From NCBI GenBank assembly GCA_963790965.1, contig CAWBQO010000006.1:682001-746000 (forward strand): DNA of 64,000 bases. The letters run 5' to 3'. Source of the stretch: CAWBQO01 sp963790965. Lineage in GTDB: Bacteria > Bacteroidota > Rhodothermia > Rhodothermales > DASSAV01. The translations under genes were made by a program, and so were the position numbers. Positions 8,368 through 17,210 of this stretch are shown one piece after another; position 1 is the first letter of the stretch; every line of letters begins with the position of its first letter. Under the pieces are notes generated by a model. The model was not told the DNA's origin. It did not search any database and worked only from the letters and a program-made list of their open reading frames with translations.

Positions 8368-9492
8368 ATGACGAACCCCTTTCAGTATGGCGGCATCGTG
8401 ACCGAAGATGCCTTCTGCAACCGCGAGAAGGAAACACGCGACCTGCTGCGTGCTGCGCAAAACGGCGAACGCCTGCTCGTCTATGCGGAGCGGCGCATGG
8501 GGAAGACGTCCCTCGTGCGCCGCGTCTTGAACGCCTTGCCGCGCGCGGAATACCTGACGGTCTACATCGATCTTTGGGCCACCAGCGGTACGGACTCGTT
8601 TGTTGAAGCGGTTGCCAAAGCGGTAACGGAAGCCGGAGCCGGCCCGGCCGACAAAATGCTGAAGACCGCAACGGAGCTGTTTCGCCACCTCGTGCCGTCC
8701 CTCACGGTGGACGAAAGCGGACAGCCTTCCATCCAGTTTGGCGCGCGCGCGGCAGCACCCCCGGTGCCCCACCTTGAAGAAGCGCTCGACGCGCCGCACC
8801 GGCTCGCCCAAAAGAGCGGCCGCCGCGTGGTCGTGGTTTACGACGAGATCCAGCGCATCGCCGAGTACGGTGATGACCTTGTCGAACGAGTGCTCAGAAG
8901 CCGCGTACAGATGCACGGCGATGTGTCCTACTTCTTTCTCGGAAGCCGCAAACACCTCGTCCGGCGAATGTTCATGGAAGAAGGCCGTCCCTTCTACCAG
9001 TCGTCCGGGCATTATCCTATCGGGATGATAGGGGCAGCGCACTGGCTGCCTTTTATCCGCGAGCGCTTTCTGGCGGCAGACAAGAACATCGAGGACGCGC
9101 TCGTCCTCGCGCTGTGCGAACACACCGAAGGACATCCATACTACACGCAGCACCTCGCGCACGATCTTTGGGAGCTTTCGCCGGGCGGCGAGCAGGTGAC
9201 GCCGGAGAGACTTCAGGAAGCCGAGAACCTGCTCCTCCAACGGCTCACCTACGCCTACTCCGTACTCTGGGAAAGCCTCACGTCGAATCAGCAACAACTG
9301 CTCCGCACGCTCGCGCAGGCACGGCCCGGGCTTAAGCCCACGTCCGCCGAAGCGGTCAGGCAGCACGGGCTTGCCGGATCGAGCGTTCACCGCGCTGCCG
9401 AAGGTCTTTTTGAAAAGGACTTGATCGACCGCGACGGAGATGCGTACGTCGTCAGCGACCGATTCTTCCGGCTGTGGATCGCGCGGCTATAG
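8368..9492 (+). CDS. AAA/STAND-like ATPase with C-terminal winged helix
   Basis: 374 residues from ATG 8368 (a GTG 24 bp upstream is also in frame). The start NPFQYGGIVTEDAFCNREKE with the P-loop AERRMGKTSLVRR, the Walker B VVVVYDEIQ and a C-terminal SDRFFRLWIARL match the archaeal-type ATPase family (ATP-binding domain followed by a winged helix). The family resembles Orc/Cdc6 and STAND switches; targets are mostly unknown. It is an orphan gene here, followed by a dispersed repeat and uvrA, with no partner protein to suggest a role. Confidence 0.75.
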   Translation: MTNPFQYGGIVTEDAFCNREKETRDLLRAAQNGERLLVYAERRMGKTSLVRRVLNALPRAEYLTVYIDLWATSGTDSFVEAVAKAVTEAGAGPADKMLKTATELFRHLVPSLTVDESGQPSIQFGARAAAPPVPHLEEALDAPHRLAQKSGRRVVVVYDEIQRIAEYGDDLVERVLRSRVQMHGDVSYFFLGSRKHLVRRMFMEEGRPFYQSSGHYPIGMIGAAHWLPFIRERFLAADKNIEDALVLALCEHTEGHPYYTQHLAHDLWELSPGGEQVTPERLQEAENLLLQRLTYAYSVLWESLTSNQQQLLRTLAQARPGLKPTSAEAVRQHGLAGSSVHRAAEGLFEKDLIDRDGDAYVVSDRFFRLWIARL

Positions 9493-9578
9493 GCGGCAAA
9501 CCGCGCGCGCCGTGCGCCACGCGCGTAGCGCTTGTGGCCCGCCCGTTCACTTCGGCCGACCTCGCGGCAATCTCTTAG

Positions 9579-9748
9579 GAGGCCGTTGAAATAATAGAAC
9601 GCGCCTTGTGTAGCTGACCATATGGACCAAAGCACCCACGCAACTTCCCCCTTGAGGGGGATTCAAGGGGGTGTTAGACTGCGTTTCAGTCGCGTACATC
9701 GTCTCAAATATCTGCAGTGTATTCCATCGATAGTAAATCAACAGCCTA
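9579..9748 (+). repeat. MITE-like dispersed element, copy 1 of 5
   Basis: 170 bp, starting GAGGCCGTTGAAAT and ending AAATCAACAGCCTA, so the ends are imperfect inverted repeats of about 12 bp. The centre holds CCCCCTTGA...TCAAGGGGG, a 9-bp hairpin stem. The element lies between the ATPase gene and uvrA. Other copies start at 30673, 41264, 52686 and 57295, all in the same orientation. Confidence 0.8.
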
Positions 9749-9927
9749 TTAGCGGCAATCCCTCCGCGCCTCCGGCACACTACCGAACGCTTCGCCGCCC
9801 GGACGCGCCGCCGCCGGTGCAGCCGTGTGTAAAACATGAAACGAACGGAGCTTACCGGCATTACATATCGGCTGCCCGGCGCCCCCGCGCGCCCGTCCTT
9901 ACCGCCTTTTTTACGGCTGCCTACCCG

Positions 9928-12903
9928 ATGGATGATCGCATTGTTATTCGCGGAGCGCGCGAACACAACCTCAAGAACGTAGACCTCGACATCCCACGCG
10001 GCCGGCTCGTTGTCATTACCGGCCTCTCCGGATCGGGCAAGAGTAGCCTCGCCTTCGACACGGTCTACGCCGAAGGGCAGCGCCGCTACATGGAAAGCCT
10101 GAGCGCCTACGCGCGCCAGTTCCTCGGCATGATGGAACGGCCGGATGTAGATTTTATCGACGGCCTCTCCCCGGTCATTGCGATCGAGCAAAAGACCGTC
10201 AGCCGAAACCCGCGTTCGACCGTGGGCACGGTGACGGAGATTTACGACTTCATGCGCCTGCTCTTTGCCCGAGCAGGCAAGGCGTACTCGTACATCTCCG
10301 GCGCGCCCATGCGCAAGCAGAGCGACGACGAGATCATCGACAGCATAACGGCGTTTCCGGAAGGCTCCAAACTCATCCTCCTTGCCCCGCTCGTCAAAGG
10401 GCGCAAAGGCCACTACCGCGAGCTTTTTGAACAGATCTCCGGCCAGGGATTCGTGCGCGTCCGCGTCGACGGCGAGCTGCGCGAGATCAAAGCGGGAATG
10501 AAACTCGACCGCTACAAAACCCACGACATCGAGGTCGTCGTGGATCGGCTGGTCATCAAGGACGACATCCGGCCGCGGGTGAGCCAGTCCGTCGAAGCGT
10601 GTCTCGGAATGGGGGGCGGCACCCTTGTCGTTCAGGTCATCGATGGCCCGCCACAGGTCGAACGCCGCGACTACCTCTTCAGCCGCCACCTCTTCAGCCC
10701 CGAGGACGGCATCTCTTACGAGGACCCTTCGCCGAATGCCTTCTCGTTCAACTCGCCGTATGGCGCGTGCCCGGAGTGCAACGGCCTCGGCGCGAAGCTG
10801 GAGCTCGACACGAACCTGATGGTCCCCAACCCGCGCAAGTCCATTGCGGAAGGGGCTATTGCGCCGCTCGGCAAGCCGCGCGACACGTGGATATTCAGCC
10901 AGCTCGCCGCCGTCGCGGAGGTGTACGGATTTTCGTTCGACACGCCGTGGAAGGACCTCACGGAGGAGCAGCGCCGCATCATCCTCGAGGGAGCGGGGGA
11001 GCAGCAGTTCGACATCTCCTATAAATACAAGGACCGCCACGTTCAGTACAAACACCGGTACAGCGGCGTTTATCTGCACATCTGGCACAGCTTCGAAAAT
11101 GCCAACTCCGGCGGCTCGCGCAAGTGGGCGGAGGCCTTCATGCGCGAGATGGAGTGCCGCGTCTGCAAAGGCGGCCGCCTGAAGCCCGAAAGCCTCGCCT
11201 TCCGCATCGACAAGGCCAACATCGCCGACCTGGTGCGGATGGACCTCGTCTCCCTCGCGGACTTCTTCAAAAACATCGAGCTAAGTGACCGGCAGTGGGC
11301 TATCGGCCGCCCGATCATCAAGGAAATTGGCGAAAGGCTGCAGTTCCTGATCGACGTGGGCGTGGGCTACCTGACGCTCGACCGCGCAGCCCGAACGCTC
11401 TCCGGCGGCGAAAGCCAGCGCATCCGGCTCGCCACGCAGATCGGCACCCAGCTTACCGGCGTCCTCTATATCCTCGACGAGCCGAGCATCGGCCTTCACT
11501 CGCGCGATAACGAAAAGCTGATACAGTCGCTGAAGAGCCTGCGCGACCTCGACAACTCCGTCCTCGTCGTTGAGCACGACCGCGAGATGATCGAGTCCGC
11601 GGACTTCGTCGTGGATATGGGGCCGGGTGCGGGCGAGCAGGGCGGGCACGTCCTGGCCGCCGCCGAGCCGGCCCGCCTCCCGGAGTCGGTGAATGGCCGC
11701 CCCAGCCTCACGGTCGAATATCTCACCGGCAAGCGCAACATCCGTATCCCCGAGAAGCGCCGCGCCGGCAACGGCCACGAACTGCGCCTACTCGGCGCGA
11801 CCGGGCACAATCTGCGTGGAGACCCGCTCACGCTCCCGCTCGGAACGCTCACGTGCGTGACCGGCGTCTCGGGGTCCGGCAAGTCGAGCCTCATCAACCA
11901 GACGCTCTATCCCATCCTCGCGCGGCGCTTCCACAACGCCATGACCGTCCCCCTTCCCTTCGCGGAAATCGAAGGGCTGACGAATATCGATAAGGTCATC
12001 GACATTGACCAAAGCCCCATCGGGCGGACGCCGCGCTCAAACCCCGCCACCTATAGCGGCCTGTTCGGGCACATACGCGACCTCTTCGCGCAACTCCCCG
12101 AATCGCGCATTCGCGGCTACAAGCCAGGCCGGTTCTCCTTCAACGTCAAGGGCGGGCGGTGCGAGACGTGCAAAGGTGCCGGTATCGTCAAGCTGGAAAT
12201 GAACTTCCTGCCCGACGTTTACGTGGCCTGCGAAACCTGCAAGGGCAAACGCTACAACCCCGAGACGCTGGAAGTCCATTACAAGGGCAAGTCCATCGCC
12301 GATGTGCTCGACATGACCGTTGACGACGGTCTGACCTACTTCGAACTCGTCCCGCGGATCGAACGCAAACTGCGCACCCTTCAGTCCGTTGGCCTCGGCT
12401 ACATCCGGCTCGGGCAGCAGGCAACGACCCTCTCCGGAGGCGAGGCCCAGCGCGTCAAACTCGCCAAGGAGCTCTCGCGCCCCGGCACCGGGCAGACGCT
12501 CTACATCCTCGACGAACCCACGACCGGGCTTCACTTCGAGGACATTCGGCACCTGCTCGCCGTCCTTCGCGCCCTTGTGGCCAAGGGAAACACGGTCCTC
12601 GTGATCGAGCACAACATGGACGTGGTCAAGGTCGCCGACCACGTGGTCGACCTCGGGCCCGACGGCGGCGAGGCGGGCGGCCGCATTCTTTTTGCCGGAA
12701 CGCCGGAAGAACTGGCCGCACAGGACACGCCGACGGCCCTGTTCCTGCGCGAAGAACTCGCTCGCTCCCGCCGTTTCGCCAATTCAGAGGATCAAGACGA
12801 AGTCGTAGACCTCGACCGCCTCACCGGCGACGCGGAGGGCGATGTGGACGACGCCGCAGAGGCCGATGAAGAGGAGGAAGAAGCGCCGGAAAGCGCCCGA
12901 TAA
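9928..12903 (+). CDS. uvrA: Excinuclease ABC subunit A (UvrA)
   Basis: 991 residues from ATG 9928; in-frame sequence upstream runs through a dispersed repeat and is not protein-like. Two ABC ATPase halves are seen: P-loops GLSGSGKSS and GVSGSGKSS, and signatures LSGGESQRIRLA and LSGGEAQRVKLA. UvrA recognises DNA damage and loads UvrB in nucleotide excision repair. The second half keeps a CETCKGAG...CETCKG zinc site and the first half CPECNG...CRVCKG, but the first CxxC of Escherichia coli UvrA is replaced by a Cys-free stretch after SRHLFS, as in Bacteroidota homologues I recall. A 30-residue acidic C-terminal tail is extra. Confidence 0.96.
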   Translation: MDDRIVIRGAREHNLKNVDLDIPRGRLVVITGLSGSGKSSLAFDTVYAEGQRRYMESLSAYARQFLGMMERPDVDFIDGLSPVIAIEQKTVSRNPRSTVGTVTEIYDFMRLLFARAGKAYSYISGAPMRKQSDDEIIDSITAFPEGSKLILLAPLVKGRKGHYRELFEQISGQGFVRVRVDGELREIKAGMKLDRYKTHDIEVVVDRLVIKDDIRPRVSQSVEACLGMGGGTLVVQVIDGPPQVERRDYLFSRHLFSPEDGISYEDPSPNAFSFNSPYGACPECNGLGAKLELDTNLMVPNPRKSIAEGAIAPLGKPRDTWIFSQLAAVAEVYGFSFDTPWKDLTEEQRRIILEGAGEQQFDISYKYKDRHVQYKHRYSGVYLHIWHSFENANSGGSRKWAEAFMREMECRVCKGGRLKPESLAFRIDKANIADLVRMDLVSLADFFKNIELSDRQWAIGRPIIKEIGERLQFLIDVGVGYLTLDRAARTLSGGESQRIRLATQIGTQLTGVLYILDEPSIGLHSRDNEKLIQSLKSLRDLDNSVLVVEHDREMIESADFVVDMGPGAGEQGGHVLAAAEPARLPESVNGRPSLTVEYLTGKRNIRIPEKRRAGNGHELRLLGATGHNLRGDPLTLPLGTLTCVTGVSGSGKSSLINQTLYPILARRFHNAMTVPLPFAEIEGLTNIDKVIDIDQSPIGRTPRSNPATYSGLFGHIRDLFAQLPESRIRGYKPGRFSFNVKGGRCETCKGAGIVKLEMNFLPDVYVACETCKGKRYNPETLEVHYKGKSIADVLDMTVDDGLTYFELVPRIERKLRTLQSVGLGYIRLGQQATTLSGGEAQRVKLAKELSRPGTGQTLYILDEPTTGLHFEDIRHLLAVLRALVAKGNTVLVIEHNMDVVKVADHVVDLGPDGGEAGGRILFAGTPEELAAQDTPTALFLREELARSRRFANSEDQDEVVDLDRLTGDAEGDVDDAAEADEEEEEAPESAR

Positions 12904-12922
12904 GCCTCCGTTTGCCCACTAT

Positions 12923-12960
12923 AAAAGTCCGTCCCGGTTCGCTCGGGGCGGACTTTTCTT
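12923..12960 (+). terminator. Intrinsic terminator after uvrA
   Basis: AAAAGTCCGTCCC (12923-12935) pairs with GGGGCGGACTTTT (12945-12957), a 13-bp stem with one G-U pair and a short loop, ending in TTTTCTT. It lies 20 bp after the uvrA stop. Confidence 0.85.
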
Positions 12961-13195
12961 CGATAAGGGCGGATCTGCGGCGCGGATGGCTCCCTTCTCC
13001 GCGGGGATGGCACGGTATATGCAAGTTTTGTATTAACAAGCGATTACAAGCAGCCGGGCACAGCGAATGTGCGCGAATGTTCGGAACTTGTAACCCACTG
13101 TTTTCGTAATACTTAATTACGACGGAGAGAACTCCTCCACGCCCTTCGGCACCGGCTCACCCACACGGCCGGTAACCAGACGAAAAAAGGAGCTT

Positions 13196-13906
13196 ATGTA
13201 TACGCACGACCGATTCGTTACCGTCCTGCGCACCGCCTTGTCCACCTTCCGCGCGATGCTTCCGAAGAACCGGAGCGCGCTGGTGGCCCTCACCCTCTTC
13301 ATGGCCGCCGTGCTGACGTTCGCCTTCCGCGCGGATGGATTCGGCTTTGGAATGCAGCAGACGGCCATGCTGCCGGAAGTAACCGTAGAAGCAGATCGTG
13401 GCGACACGCTCGGCTACGTTGTTGGCGAAGCGCTCGAGCGCATGGACCCGCTGCCTGTGCAGGAGGTCGATACGGAAACGCTATGGCTCGCGCGCGGCAT
13501 CTACTCCGAGACGAAAGAGCCGCAGGAGCAGGAACTGGTCGCATGGACCATCCGCAACCGCGTTGAGACCGGCTATCGCGGCAACCGCACCTATAAGGAG
13601 GCCGTGACGGATCCCTACCAGTTCAGCGCTTTTAATCCGGGGACCCGCACGCGCCGCCTGTACACCAGCCTGGATGCCACGTCCCCTTCGGCAGGCTTTC
13701 AGAACGCGCTGGCTATCGCCCGGCAGGTCCGCGAGGCGGACACGACGGCTCGGCCTTTCTCGGGCAAGACGCGGCACTTTTTCAGCGAGCAGTCGATGCG
13801 CGGCGGCCGCCATCCGAACTGGGCGCGCGGCAAAAGCCCGGTCGACCCGGAGCGGCCCCTGGCGCTGGATGCCAAACGCTTCCGCTTCTACGAAAACGTG
13901 AACTGA
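13196..13906 (+). CDS. SleB-like cell wall hydrolase
   Basis: 236 residues; the ATG has a strong Shine-Dalgarno (AAAGGAG, 4 nt away). An N-terminal membrane anchor or signal segment (about 25-47) precedes a domain at about 90-235 that reads LWLARGIYSETKEPQEQELVAWTIRNRV, then DPYQFSAFNPG and the HFF/HPNWA motifs. This is the layout of the SleB/CwlJ (Hydrolase_2) family of peptidoglycan hydrolases, with the catalytic Glu expected in IYSE. A role in wall turnover in the periplasm is likely. It is monocistronic between two terminators. Confidence 0.72.
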   Translation: MYTHDRFVTVLRTALSTFRAMLPKNRSALVALTLFMAAVLTFAFRADGFGFGMQQTAMLPEVTVEADRGDTLGYVVGEALERMDPLPVQEVDTETLWLARGIYSETKEPQEQELVAWTIRNRVETGYRGNRTYKEAVTDPYQFSAFNPGTRTRRLYTSLDATSPSAGFQNALAIARQVREADTTARPFSGKTRHFFSEQSMRGGRHPNWARGKSPVDPERPLALDAKRFRFYENVN

Positions 13907-13936
13907 TCGCGGCAGCGCGGCCATAAGCAGAATTAG

Positions 13937-13978
13937 AAAGCGCGGGCGCTCGCCAACTGGCGGTACGCCCGCGCTTTT
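13937..13978. terminator. Bidirectional intrinsic terminator
   Basis: AAAGCGCGGGCG (13937-13948) pairs with CGCCCGCGCTTT (13966-13977), a perfect 12-bp stem with A-tract and T-tract flanks. It separates the converging hydrolase and fucosidase genes. Confidence 0.85.
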
Positions 13979-14039
13979 AATTTGAGTGCTAACGCACCCC
14001 TCCGGCCGTGCGCCGGCATCTCCAAGCGAGACGCCCGGC

Positions 14040-16454
14040 TTACTCGGACGAGGGCCGAAGCGTGTACACGCCACCGGCCCGGACCAGCAGGAGGATGCCG
14101 TCGCTGCCCGACGAGCGGATCGGTTTCTCCCCCACTAATGTAAGCGGCTCGGGAGCAACGACGGACACCCGGCCGTCCCGGTCCGCGGCGAGCCGCGCTT
14201 CGACAAGCTTTCCGTCCTTCCACGTCATGCCGACGCTGTAGCCGCCTGCCGCGCGGAGGCCCGCCACTTCTCCGTCCGGCCACTCGGCAGGCAGCGCGGG
14301 CAGCAGCTCGATGCGGCCCGTGTGGCTCTGAAGCAGCATCTCGGCGATGCCCGCAGTCCCGCCGAAGTTGCCGTCGATTTGAAACGGCGGGTGCGAGTCG
14401 AACAAGTTCGGGAGCGTTGACTGGCGCAAGAGGGCGAGCAAGTTGCTGTAGGCGGCATCCCCGTCGTGCAAACGGGCGAACAGGTTCACGATCCAGGCGC
14501 GACTCCAGCCCGTGTGCCCCCCGCCGTGCGCAAGTCTCCGTTCTATGGTGGCTCTGGCCGCGCGGTAGAGGTCCGGCGTCTCTGGCGTGATGGTCGTTCC
14601 GGGATGAAGGCCGAGCAGGTGGGATATATGCCGATGTCCCGGCTCGGCCTCTTCATAATCCTCGATCCATTCCCGGATCGTCCCGTCGCGGCCGACACGC
14701 ACCGGCGGCAGGCGGCGCAGCGCTTCGCGGACGGAATCCCGCAGCGCTGCATCAACGCCCAGCCTTTCGGAGGCGGCAACGACGTTCCTGAACAGTTCCT
14801 GAACAATCTCCACGTCCATCGTCGGCGCATAGGTAAGCTGCGTCGGGCGGCCGCTGCCGGGCTGCAGGAATGCGTTCTCGGGCGAGTACGAGGGCGAGGT
14901 CACGAGGGTGCCGTCCGGGGCTTCCACCAGAAAGTCGAGGACGAACCTGGTCGCGCCCCGCAGAAGCGGGTAAGCCTGCTCGCGCAAGAAGGTCGAGTCG
15001 CCCGTAAACAGGAAGTGCCGCCAGACGGGAAAGGTCATCCACGCGCCGCCAAGGGGCAGCGTCCCCCACTGGATGGCGTCGTGCAAACCCGTCCGGCCGA
15101 ACGGGTCCGTCGTGTGGTGCATCGTCCATCCCCGCGCGCCGTACATCGCGCGCGCCGTGACGGCACCCGGCTCCTGCAGCCGTTCAAGAAAGCCCACGAG
15201 CGGCAGAACGGTCTCCGGCAGACTGGTCGCCTGGGCCGGCCAGTAGTTCATCTGCAGGTTAATGTTCGTGTGGAAGTCGCTCTCCCAGGGCGCGTTCAAC
15301 TGCTCGTTCCAGATGCCTTGCAGGTTCGCGGGCAGCACACCCGGCGCGCGCGAACTGCCGAGCAGCAAATAGCGGCCGTATTGGAAATAAAGCGCCGTAA
15401 GATGTTCGTCCGTGGCACCCGCCTGCACGCGGCGTAGCCGAACGTCCGTCGCGACGGTATCCGGCGATTGCGCGCCGAACTGAAGCCTTACCCGTGCCAT
15501 GCGCGGCGCGTGGTCGGCAAGGTGCCGCGCGCGAAGCCGCGCATAACCGAGCCGCGCAGCCGCCGTGATCTGCCGCGCCGTCTCCGCCTCTGGATCCTTA
15601 CTTCGGTCCGCATCGAGCCGGTCGAGGTTGTAATCCGTCGCTCCGGCCAGGAGCAGGGTCAGCGCGCCGGCGTTGCGGACGCAGAGGCTGTCTCCCGCAA
15701 CTGCGGAGGTCCCGCCTTCCCTGATCACCCGCACACGGCCCGCAAAGCGGACGCCCTCGCTGCCGGGTCCGCGTCCCTCTTCGGCCTCCATGCGGATCAT
15801 GCCTGAAAGCAGCAGTTCGTCGTCGCCGAGCGCCAGGACGGCGGCGTCCCGTTCCCGCGCGAGCGACAAACAGGCGTCGACACCGCCGGGCCGGTCGGCT
15901 TCGATCCTCAAGACGATCAGATTGTCCACCGCCGAGGCGAACGCTTCGCGCGTGAAGTGCGTGCCGCCGGCCGTGTACTCCGTCAGAGCAATGCCGCTAC
16001 CCAGGTCCAGACTGCGTTCGTACCCCGAGACGGCTTCGCTCGGCAGATCCAGCCACACGTCCATGAGCGGCTCGTACGAACGAAGCCCGGGCGGCCTCGC
16101 GACGAGGTGCGCCGAGGCCAACGCGAACGCCTCCTCGTTCTTGCCCTCGAAAAGCAGTTGGCGAATTCGAGGCAAGTTCTCCAGCGCGCTCGGATTGTTA
16201 TCGTCGATGCGCCGCCCAGCCCAGACCGACTCCTCGTTGACTTGCAGGCGCTCCCGGCGCGTTCCACCGTAGACCATCGCCCCCAGCCGCCCGTTGCCAA
16301 TCGGCAGCGCCTCGGTCCACTCCTGTGCCGGCTGTTCGTACCAGAGCCGCATGGAAGCCGCGTAGGCGTCCGGCCACGATCCGGGCTGCGAAACGGCGAC
16401 GCCGTCAGAGGCAAACGCAACGGTGATCAGAAGGACGAGAAAGCGAACAGGCAT
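14040..16454 (-). CDS. GH95 family alpha-L-fucosidase
   Basis: 804 residues from ATG 16454, which gives a clean signal peptide (MPVRFLVLLITVAFA); an ATG 30 bp upstream is also possible. The GH95 features are clear: N-terminal LWYEQPAQEWTEALPIGNGRLGAMVYGG, RLQVNEESVWAG, central WESDFHTNINLQMNYWPAQ containing the Asn pair used in catalysis by the Bifidobacterium enzyme, SPSYSPEN, and IDGNFGGTAGIAEMLLQS near the end. Expected activity is release of alpha-1,2-linked L-fucose (or L-galactose) in the periplasm. No sugar transporter or Sus pair is next to it. Confidence 0.92.
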   Translation of the reverse strand: MPVRFLVLLITVAFASDGVAVSQPGSWPDAYAASMRLWYEQPAQEWTEALPIGNGRLGAMVYGGTRRERLQVNEESVWAGRRIDDNNPSALENLPRIRQLLFEGKNEEAFALASAHLVARPPGLRSYEPLMDVWLDLPSEAVSGYERSLDLGSGIALTEYTAGGTHFTREAFASAVDNLIVLRIEADRPGGVDACLSLARERDAAVLALGDDELLLSGMIRMEAEEGRGPGSEGVRFAGRVRVIREGGTSAVAGDSLCVRNAGALTLLLAGATDYNLDRLDADRSKDPEAETARQITAAARLGYARLRARHLADHAPRMARVRLQFGAQSPDTVATDVRLRRVQAGATDEHLTALYFQYGRYLLLGSSRAPGVLPANLQGIWNEQLNAPWESDFHTNINLQMNYWPAQATSLPETVLPLVGFLERLQEPGAVTARAMYGARGWTMHHTTDPFGRTGLHDAIQWGTLPLGGAWMTFPVWRHFLFTGDSTFLREQAYPLLRGATRFVLDFLVEAPDGTLVTSPSYSPENAFLQPGSGRPTQLTYAPTMDVEIVQELFRNVVAASERLGVDAALRDSVREALRRLPPVRVGRDGTIREWIEDYEEAEPGHRHISHLLGLHPGTTITPETPDLYRAARATIERRLAHGGGHTGWSRAWIVNLFARLHDGDAAYSNLLALLRQSTLPNLFDSHPPFQIDGNFGGTAGIAEMLLQSHTGRIELLPALPAEWPDGEVAGLRAAGGYSVGMTWKDGKLVEARLAADRDGRVSVVAPEPLTLVGEKPIRSSGSDGILLLVRAGGVYTLRPSSE

Positions 16455-16514
16455 AACGGATCCGTAGAGGGCGGTGAGACGCATCTCTTAGGACGGCTCC
16501 GAGAGGCTCGTCCG

Positions 16515-16925
16515 CTACAGATATTCGTCTGAACGCTCGTCAAGGTCATCACTGAGGCCTTTCAGAATGCTGTCCGCCGGGTGCTCCCGCACGAAGGCGA
16601 GAATGGCCCCGTGGTGGATAATCAGGTACTTGCGGTCCTCGAACGTCATTTCGACGCTCTCTTTCCTGAGAAAGAAAGCGTGGTCCCCCGGCTCGGCCTG
16701 AAGCGGCAGGTAGCGCACGGCGCTGCGGTCATGCGCCCAAGGCTCACCTTCGGAATACTCCGGGTTCGGCAGCACGTATCCCGGCCCCACCTTTACGACA
16801 CGCCCGCTCCCGACCCGGTCCTTCTCCGCGACGCTTGCCGGAAGGTACAAGCCGGCCTTCGTCTGGCGCTCATTCTCGTCCGGCTCGACGAGCACACGAT
16901 CGCCGACAATGATTAGTTCGTTCAC
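16515..16925 (-). CDS. GroES-like (Cpn10 fold) protein
   Basis: 136 residues from a GTG at 16925, which gives the family-like N terminus NELIIVGDRVLVEPDENERQ; a TTG 42 bp upstream is the alternative. GDRVLVEPDE, KAGLYLPASVAEK in the mobile-loop position and GSGRVVKVGPG match Cpn10, followed by a longer, acidic second half. True GroES is about 95 residues and is next to groEL; here no GroEL is near, so this is a divergent paralogue of unknown partner. It lies 60 bp upstream of the fucosidase gene and could be cotranscribed with it. Confidence 0.7.
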   Translation of the reverse strand: MNELIIVGDRVLVEPDENERQTKAGLYLPASVAEKDRVGSGRVVKVGPGYVLPNPEYSEGEPWAHDRSAVRYLPLQAEPGDHAFFLRKESVEMTFEDRKYLIIHHGAILAFVREHPADSILKGLSDDLDERSDEYL

Positions 16926-17017
16926 GCTGGAAAAGCGAATGTTGAAAGGCTGTCCCGAAGGATCCAAAACACGGCCGGGCGGGGCGCGGTTTCCATCCGC
17001 CGTGCGCTTCTCTCCGC

Positions 17018-17110
17018 TTATGCCAGTTGAAAGACGACGAGCAGAACGAGGCCGACAACCCCTGCGCTCAGGCCGACCGTTCTGATGGCAAGCTCGATGT
17101 GATTGTTCAT
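17018..17110 (-). CDS. 30-residue single-pass membrane peptide
   Basis: A complete small frame starting MNNHIELAIRTVGLSAG and ending in a hydrophobic segment (VVGLVLLVVFQLA). It would be a one-helix membrane peptide with a short N-terminal tail. It lies about 90 bp upstream of the GroES-like start on the same strand. No Shine-Dalgarno is evident, so expression is unproven, but the clean charged-then-hydrophobic layout is unlike random sequence. Confidence 0.42.
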   Translation of the reverse strand: MNNHIELAIRTVGLSAGVVGLVLLVVFQLA

Positions 17111-17210
17111 GATAATAGGAAGTTAGGCGTAATTGAACCAGTGCCTGTTAAATCGTAACGGCCGATCCGAGCTTTGCGTTACCTTTCGACCCAGAACCCG
17201 CCTGTTACCC

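Noticed and set aside
9547..11088. Long open frame opposite uvrA
   Set aside because: Composition is that of an antisense frame in GC-rich DNA; uvrA on the plus strand has every family motif.
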